NCBI GenBank assembly: GCA_964601575.1
Contig: CAZROA010000087.1
Coordinates: forward strand, 1-9,567
Direction: 5' to 3'
Length of the DNA stretch: 9,567 nucleotides
Source: CAZKEG01 sp964601575
GTDB lineage: Bacteria > Desulfobacterota > Thermodesulfobacteria > Thermodesulfobacteriales > Thermodesulfatatoraceae
This document shows, piece by piece, positions 6,371 through 9,567 of the stretch (positions are counted from its first letter, which is position 1; every line of letters begins with the position of its first letter). The notes beneath the pieces are model-generated. The model ran no database searches. It saw nothing but the letters and a program-made list of their open reading frames with translations, and had not been told where the DNA came from. The position numbers and the translations under genes were made by a program.

Positions 6371-6399
6371 AAATTTTCTTCCCACAGGGAAAATTTTTT
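6371..6399 (+). repeat. Imperfect inverted repeat with T-run: terminator or upstream activator site
   Basis: TTCCC-ACA-GGGAA (6379-6391) is a perfect 5-bp stem. It is flanked by AAATTTT and AATTTTTT that extend it imperfectly and supply a T-run at 6394-6399. As RNA it could end transcription from tRNA-Gln or the HDOD gene. As DNA it is centred about 114 bases upstream of the inferred sigma-54 start point, a usual place for an enhancer-binding-protein site. The sequence does not decide between these readings. Confidence 0.4.
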
Positions 6400-6433
6400 C
6401 ACTTCCATCCTGTTGATTGACCATTTTAGACCC

Positions 6434-6463
6434 ATAAAACCCCTCTTTTGAGGCCTATTTTAT
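6434..6463. repeat. Nested inverted repeats upstream of the sigma-54 promoter
   Basis: ATAAAA (6434-6439) pairs with TTTTAT (6458-6463) around CCTC-TTTT-GAGG (6442-6453). A second repeat, TTTTA-GACCCA-TAAAA (6424-6439), overlaps the left arm, and GTTGAT (6412-6417) has its inverse at 6462-6467. The density of symmetry suggests protein binding or alternative RNA hairpins. It sits 10 bases before the -24 element, close for an enhancer site but suitable for a repressor. Confidence 0.35.
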
Positions 6464-6472
6464 CAACTCTAA

Positions 6473-6488
6473 TTGGCACTGTGTTTGC
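6473..6488 (+). promoter_or_regulatory. Sigma-54 (RpoN) -24/-12 promoter of the PEP-CTERM gene
   Basis: TTGGCACTGTGTTTGC matches the RpoN consensus TTGGCAC-N5-TTGC exactly, with GG (6475-6476) and GC (6487-6488) separated by 10 bases as required. The start point would be near 6500, followed by Shine-Dalgarno GGGAGGGG (6509-6516) and ATG at 6524. Position, spacing and orientation all agree. An activator ATPase must act from upstream at any RpoN promoter. Confidence 0.88.
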
Positions 6489-6508
6489 ATCTCTCAAATA
6501 TAAAAAGC

Positions 6509-6516
6509 GGGAGGGG
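6509..6516 (+). promoter_or_regulatory. Ribosome-binding site that fixes the start of the PEP-CTERM gene
   Basis: GGGAGGGG lies 7 bases before ATG 6524, and a hydrophobic signal peptide starts at that ATG. The in-frame TTG at 6473 is part of the sigma-54 promoter and is not a start. Confidence 0.85.
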
Positions 6517-6523
6517 CGTTATT

Positions 6524-7312
6524 ATGAAAAGAGTCTTGGGTTTATTGGCTATTATTTTTCTTTGGTGGGGGGTTAATCTGGCTTCTGCCCTCACCGTTAC
6601 CGTAGATGGAAATTTGAGTGACTGGGGCTTAAATACCGGAAGTTTTGTTACCAACGGCAACAATTGGGATCCTGGTCTTTCTGGAGTCTACGTTGCTCAA
6701 GAAGATTGGGTAACGACTCATAATGGCTATTCTGGCTATGTTTCTCCTGGTTATGGTGGTCAAAATTATGATATAGAAGCCATCCTGGTCACCTCCGATG
6801 CCACCAATCTTTATATTGCCATTGCCTCGGGTTTCCCTCCTTTCAATAATGGGAGTTACGATCCTGGGGATATTGCCATCGATCTCGGCGCTGATGGGAG
6901 CTATGACTATGCCTTTGTCTTTTATCCCGATAACCGAAGCAATATAACTCATGATGATGCCCTTTATCAGGTTCTAGATAGCAGCGCTTGGCAGGATGTG
7001 TATTATTCTCAGCATAGCGAATCAAATCCCTTTCGTTTAAAGGACATAGCTAGTGTATATCAGTACATAGCTGATGGTTCCTTTGCCTATACTTCGGATT
7101 CTACTCCTCGTTATCTTATGGAGGTAAGTATCCCCTGGAGTGCCTTGGGTGGCTATGTAGGTTGGTTCAAGGTTCACTGGACCATGGAGTGCGGGAATGA
7201 TCATTTGGAGGTAACTGCCTATCATACTCCGGAGCCGGCGAGTATCCTCCTTGTCGGGAGTGCCCTTTTGCTTGTGGGTATTCCTTTGGGTCGTCGGGTC
7301 GGTAAAAAATAA
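6524..7312 (+). CDS. Secreted PEP-CTERM (exosortase substrate) protein with CBM9/DOMON-like N-terminal region
   Basis: A 262-residue exported protein. Residues 1-22 are a signal peptide (Lys-Arg, then a hydrophobic core, with cleavage likely after LASA). The C-terminus is a textbook PEP-CTERM signal: Pro236-Glu237-Pro238, a hydrophobic segment at about 240-254, then Arg257-Arg258 and a KK end. In the known system this signal is processed by exosortase in the inner membrane, and the protein goes to the surface or extracellular matrix. The mature part is rich in Tyr, Gly, Asp and Ser. It opens with VDGNLSDW (27-34), has NLYIAI (95-100) and ends with MEVSIPWSAL (199-208), a pattern of CBM9/DOMON-like beta-sandwich proteins; this domain call is tentative. 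The gene has its own sigma-54 promoter and terminator, so it is a single-gene unit. No exosortase lies in the window. Confidence 0.87.
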   Translation: MKRVLGLLAIIFLWWGVNLASALTVTVDGNLSDWGLNTGSFVTNGNNWDPGLSGVYVAQEDWVTTHNGYSGYVSPGYGGQNYDIEAILVTSDATNLYIAIASGFPPFNNGSYDPGDIAIDLGADGSYDYAFVFYPDNRSNITHDDALYQVLDSSAWQDVYYSQHSESNPFRLKDIASVYQYIADGSFAYTSDSTPRYLMEVSIPWSALGGYVGWFKVHWTMECGNDHLEVTAYHTPEPASILLVGSALLLVGIPLGRRVGKK

Positions 7313-7334
7313 CTCCCCCACCTCCTCTACTTTT

Positions 7335-7372
7335 AAAAAACCGGAGGGGGAAGGTTACCCTCCGGTTTTTTT
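7335..7372 (+). terminator. Strong intrinsic terminator after the PEP-CTERM gene
   Basis: AAAAAACCGGAGGG (7335-7348) pairs perfectly with CCCTCCGGTTTTTT (7358-7371) around a 9-base loop, followed by a T-run to 7372. The A-run on the left makes it symmetrical, so it could work in both directions. It isolates the PEP-CTERM gene from argH, which starts only 38 bases later. Confidence 0.93.
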
Positions 7373-7376
7373 GTTT

Positions 7377-7385
7377 TATTATTAT
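7377..7385 (+). promoter_or_regulatory. Possible -10 region for argH
   Basis: Two overlapping TATTAT hexamers (7377-7382 and 7380-7385, each 5 of 6 to consensus) lie directly after the terminator. The only -35 candidate at good spacing is TTACCC (7355-7360, 3 of 6), within the terminator loop and stem. argH needs a promoter here or must rely on read-through. Confidence 0.3.
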
Positions 7386-7405
7386 CCACCAAGACTCGGT
7401 GGAGG
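7385..7405 (+). promoter_or_regulatory. argH ribosome-binding site, partly paired in a hairpin
   Basis: The Shine-Dalgarno GGTGGAGG (7398-7405) lies 5 bases before ATG 7411 and settles the start there, not at the in-frame GTG at 7399 that is part of the site. TCCACC (7385-7390) is complementary to GGTGGA (7398-7403) across a 7-base loop, so the site could be hidden in a 6-bp stem if transcription starts upstream of 7385. Confidence 0.5.
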
Positions 7406-7410
7406 CAGAT

Positions 7411-8808
7411 ATGTCCAATAAAAAACCCTGGGGTGGCCGATTTACCGAAAAGACAGACGAATTGGTAGAAGAATTCACCGCCTCGGTCCAGTTCGATCAT
7501 CGTTTGGCCCTGTACGATATCCAGGGGAGTATAGCCCACGCCAGGATGCTCGGGGCTTGTGGCATTATAAAGTCCGAAGAGGCAGAGCTCATTGTCCGCG
7601 GTCTTCAGGAGATCGCCGAAGAGGTTAAGGCCGGAAACTTTCAATGGCGTAAGGAACTTGAAGATGTACACATGAACATCGAGGCGGCTTTAAGGGAAAA
7701 AATCGGCCCGGTGGCTGGGAAGCTCCATACCGCCCGTAGCCGAAACGACCAGGTGGCCACCGACGTAAGGCTTTATCTTCGGGAAGAAATAGATCAATTG
7801 CTCGGGCTTCTCTTAGACTTGCGAGAGTCTTTACTCCGTAAGGCCAAACAAGGGCTGGGGATTATCCTTCCTGGATTTACCCATCTTCAGCACGCCCAGC
7901 CGGTACTTTTGGCCCATCATCTCCATGCCTATTACGAGATGTTTCGGCGTGACACAGAAAGGCTTCGAGAGGTCCGCCGGCGGGTAAATATATGCCCCTT
8001 AGGGAGTGCGGCCTTGGCTGGCACGCCTTTCCCTATTGATAGAGAGATGACCGCTCGGGAGCTTGGTTTTGAAGAGATCACCCGTAACAGTATGGACGCC
8101 GTTTCTGACCGGGATTTTATGCTGGAGTTTATGGCTGCAGCGGCCATCTGTTTTGCCCATCTCTCACGCCTGATGGAAGAGCTCATCCTCTGGATGAGTC
8201 CGGAGTTTAGCTTTATAGACCTTCCGGACAAGCTCTGTACCGGGAGCTCCATCATGCCTCAAAAGAAGAATCCGGATGTGGCTGAACTCATTCGCGGAAA
8301 AAGCGGTCGGGTGGTTGGTCATTTACTGGCCTTATTCACCGTGATCAAGGGGTTGCCCTTGACCTATAATCGCGATCTCCAAGAAGACAAAGAAGCCCTC
8401 TTTGACACGGTGGACACGATGAAGGCCTCGTTGAGATTGGCCAAGGCCTTAATCGAAGGCCTTGAGCCTCAGGCCGAACGCATGCGGGCCGCCTGTGAAG
8501 AGGGGTTCTTAACAGCTACTGATCTGGCTGACTATTTAGTGACCAAAGGTCTTCCCTTTCGTGAGGCCCATCACGTAGTGGGGAATATCGTGGCCTATTG
8601 TCTAGAGAAAGGACTTAAACTCTGGGAACTCCCTCTGGAGAAATTCCGCGAGTTTTCGGATCTGATCGAAGGAGATGTTTATGATTGGCTGACCTTGGAA
8701 GGCTCAATAGCCCGCCGCAGGGTGCCAGGAGGAACCGCGCCGGAGACGGTCAAAAGGGCCCTTGAACAGGCCTTTTTAGAACTTAAAAAGGAGCGATCAA
8801 GCCACTAA
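7411..8808 (+). CDS. argH: Argininosuccinate lyase
   Basis: Last enzyme of arginine biosynthesis: it cleaves argininosuccinate to arginine and fumarate as a cytoplasmic homotetramer of the fumarase/aspartase superfamily. The 465 residues are the normal length. Seen: the N-terminal KPWGGRF, the HTARSRNDQVATD region at about residue 110, THLQHAQP with His161, and the superfamily signature GSSIMPQKKNPD starting at Gly278, with the catalytic-loop serine at Ser279 or Ser280. The C-terminal region (VTKGLPFREAHHVVG) is also typical. No other arg gene is present and a terminator stands just upstream, so it is transcribed alone or with little read-through. Its last 12 bases overlap the end of the convergent activase gene. 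Confidence 0.96.
   Translation: MSNKKPWGGRFTEKTDELVEEFTASVQFDHRLALYDIQGSIAHARMLGACGIIKSEEAELIVRGLQEIAEEVKAGNFQWRKELEDVHMNIEAALREKIGPVAGKLHTARSRNDQVATDVRLYLREEIDQLLGLLLDLRESLLRKAKQGLGIILPGFTHLQHAQPVLLAHHLHAYYEMFRRDTERLREVRRRVNICPLGSAALAGTPFPIDREMTARELGFEEITRNSMDAVSDRDFMLEFMAAAAICFAHLSRLMEELILWMSPEFSFIDLPDKLCTGSSIMPQKKNPDVAELIRGKSGRVVGHLLALFTVIKGLPLTYNRDLQEDKEALFDTVDTMKASLRLAKALIEGLEPQAERMRAACEEGFLTATDLADYLVTKGLPFREAHHVVGNIVAYCLEKGLKLWELPLEKFREFSDLIEGDVYDWLTLEGSIARRRVPGGTAPETVKRALEQAFLELKKERSSH
8771..8791. repeat. Perfect 8-bp inverted repeat near the argH end
   Basis: CCTTTTTA (8771-8778) and TAAAAAGG (8784-8791) flank a 5-base loop inside the last argH codons and just past the stop of the opposing gene. 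It lacks a following T-run on either strand, so it is at best a weak stop signal for the minus-strand transcript. A second AT-only hairpin, AAGAAAA-GAT-TTTTCTT (8817-8833) followed by T-run 8836-8841, could serve argH. Both may be side effects of Lys/Phe codons. Confidence 0.3.
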
Positions 8809-9567
8809 CTCTGCCCAAGAAAAGATTTTTCTTAATTTTTTCTCTTCTTCGCGGTCCATAAAATGTTTTGACAGTTTAGGAGATACCTTCTTCCCTATAT
8901 TTTCTGCTTTGGAAAACCAGGTTGGATTATATGAAAGAAGAGAACAACGGTTTATTCCTAACCCTTGATAGAGCTCAGAAATGGCCTTTAGATTCCCGGT
9001 CGTCGCCGTAAAATAAGGGATAAGAGGGGTCCGTGGGAGGAGTTTTTCCGGGGCTTCTTTGGTGAGATGATTTAAATTTTCTAAGATGATATCGTTTTCC
9101 TGGCCTGTATATTTTAGATGTTTCTGAGGATCGACTAATTTAACATCAAACATAATCAAGTCTAGCCAAGGTAATAATTTTTCTTTAAAGTCAGACCAAT
9201 TAAAGAATCCATTTGTTTGAATAGCGGTATGTATTCCTTTTCTTTTGAGTATTTTAAGGAGAGAAGAAACATAATTCATATGTAAACTTGGTTCTCCCCC
9301 TGAAATCGTTACCCCACCTCCTGAAACTTCATAAAACACTTTATCACGCATCAAGATAGATACTAGCTCTTCAATAGGATAAAAATGTCCAACTTCTCTA
9401 AGACTACGGCTTGGGCATATTTTTACACATTCTCCGCATCTATCGCATAGTGGGCGATTGATTTTTAAAGGTCTATCTTTTTCGATGGCATTGGTATGGC
9501 AGACTTCGAAACAATCATAACATTTAATGCAATCCCTGGGATAAAAGGCAATTTCTAGGTTTGGATC
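8797..9567 (-). CDS. Radical-SAM glycyl-radical-enzyme activating protein, N-terminus outside the window
   Basis: Activase of the PflA/BssD/HpdA-like family. It uses S-adenosylmethionine to place a glycyl radical on a partner enzyme in anaerobic cytoplasm. The frame is open to 9567, giving 256 residues; about 40-60 N-terminal residues with the radical-SAM CxxxCxxC motif would lie beyond the edge. Seen: a two-cluster ferredoxin insert (Cys13, 16, 19, 23 and Cys41, 44, 47, 51 of the fragment), then GGGVTISGGEPS, IQTNGFF, MFDVKLVDPQKHLKYTG, RTPLIPYF and LLSYNPTW, all typical of this family. The insert separates it from plain PflA and points to activases of decarboxylases, lyases or diol dehydratases; the substrate enzyme cannot be named. 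A TTG and ATG near 9350 are internal. It is AT-rich: two sampled 60-base blocks had 30% and 38% GC, against 55% in an argH block. Confidence 0.9.
   Translation of the reverse strand, partial: DPNLEIAFYPRDCIKCYDCFEVCHTNAIEKDRPLKINRPLCDRCGECVKICPSRSLREVGHFYPIEELVSILMRDKVFYEVSGGGVTISGGEPSLHMNYVSSLLKILKRKGIHTAIQTNGFFNWSDFKEKLLPWLDLIMFDVKLVDPQKHLKYTGQENDIILENLNHLTKEAPEKLLPRTPLIPYFTATTGNLKAISELYQGLGINRCSLLSYNPTWFSKAENIGKKVSPKLSKHFMDREEEKKLRKIFSWAELVA

Noticed and set aside
6309..6472. Small protein or ncRNA between tRNA-Gln and the sigma-54 promoter
   Set aside because: No frame with a start and Shine-Dalgarno; AT-rich inverted repeats are better read as regulatory or terminator sequence.
6473..6523. 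TTG at 6473 as the start of the secreted protein
   Set aside because: It lies inside the sigma-54 -24 element, has no Shine-Dalgarno, and would put 17 residues in front of a perfect signal peptide.
6629..7321. Minus-strand open frames opposite the PEP-CTERM gene
   Set aside because: Low-complexity Ile/Arg-rich translations, mutually overlapping, with no ribosome-binding site; the plus-strand gene has signal peptide, sorting signal, promoter and terminator.
7399..7410. GTG at 7399 as the argH start
   Set aside because: The GTG is itself part of the Shine-Dalgarno GGTGGAGG; ATG 7411 is correctly spaced and gives the normal MSNKKPWGGRF beginning.

Overview
The window looks like the chromosome of an anaerobic bacterium. 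The best guess is a thermophilic or sulfate-/sulfur-metabolising member of the Desulfobacterota (Thermodesulfobacteriota type). The reasons are the four-subunit pyruvate:ferredoxin oxidoreductase (PorGDAB), a glycyl-radical-enzyme activase, a sigma-54 promoter and a PEP-CTERM surface protein beside ordinary bacterial uvrA, argH and tRNA genes. This placement is inference from gene content. No mobile element, CRISPR array, rRNA or prophage gene is visible.

Layout. Bases 1-1042 (+) hold the C-terminal third of UvrA, cut by the window edge. A convergent tRNA-Gly(GCC) lies at 1065-1139 (-), with its own TTGACA-type promoter just past the end of porB. Bases 1187-4158 (-) are a tight operon in the order porG-porD-porA-porB. 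It is driven from a divergent regulatory region (4159-4346) that contains a TTGACA promoter, a 14-bp perfect palindrome and a small hairpin over the porG ribosome-binding site. Going the other way, 4347-6188 (+) is a two-gene unit. The first gene is a pentapeptide-repeat protein that ends in a two-helix K+ channel pore (TLGYGD filter). The second is an HDOD-domain protein whose ATG follows the channel's stop codon directly. tRNA-Gln(UUG) follows at 6235-6308 (+).

Bases 6309-6523 are non-coding but rich in signals: inverted repeats, a near-consensus IHF-like site and a textbook -24/-12 sigma-54 promoter. They serve a secreted 262-residue protein (6524-7312, +) with a signal peptide, a CBM9/DOMON-like start and a C-terminal PEP-CTERM (exosortase) sorting signal. 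A strong, symmetrical intrinsic terminator (7335-7372) separates it from argH (7411-8808, +). argH overlaps tail-to-tail by 12 bp with a partial, AT-rich gene on the minus strand (8797-9567): a radical-SAM glycyl-radical-enzyme activase with a two-cluster ferredoxin insert.

How the parts relate. Most genes are independent housekeeping or metabolic units. POR links pyruvate and acetyl-CoA to ferredoxin, and the activase suggests another oxygen-sensitive reaction encoded beyond the right edge. The parts most worth a second look are the pentapeptide/K+ channel chimera paired with an HDOD protein, and the sigma-54 control region of the PEP-CTERM gene, whose layout fits the known PrsK/PrsR-type control of exosortase substrates.
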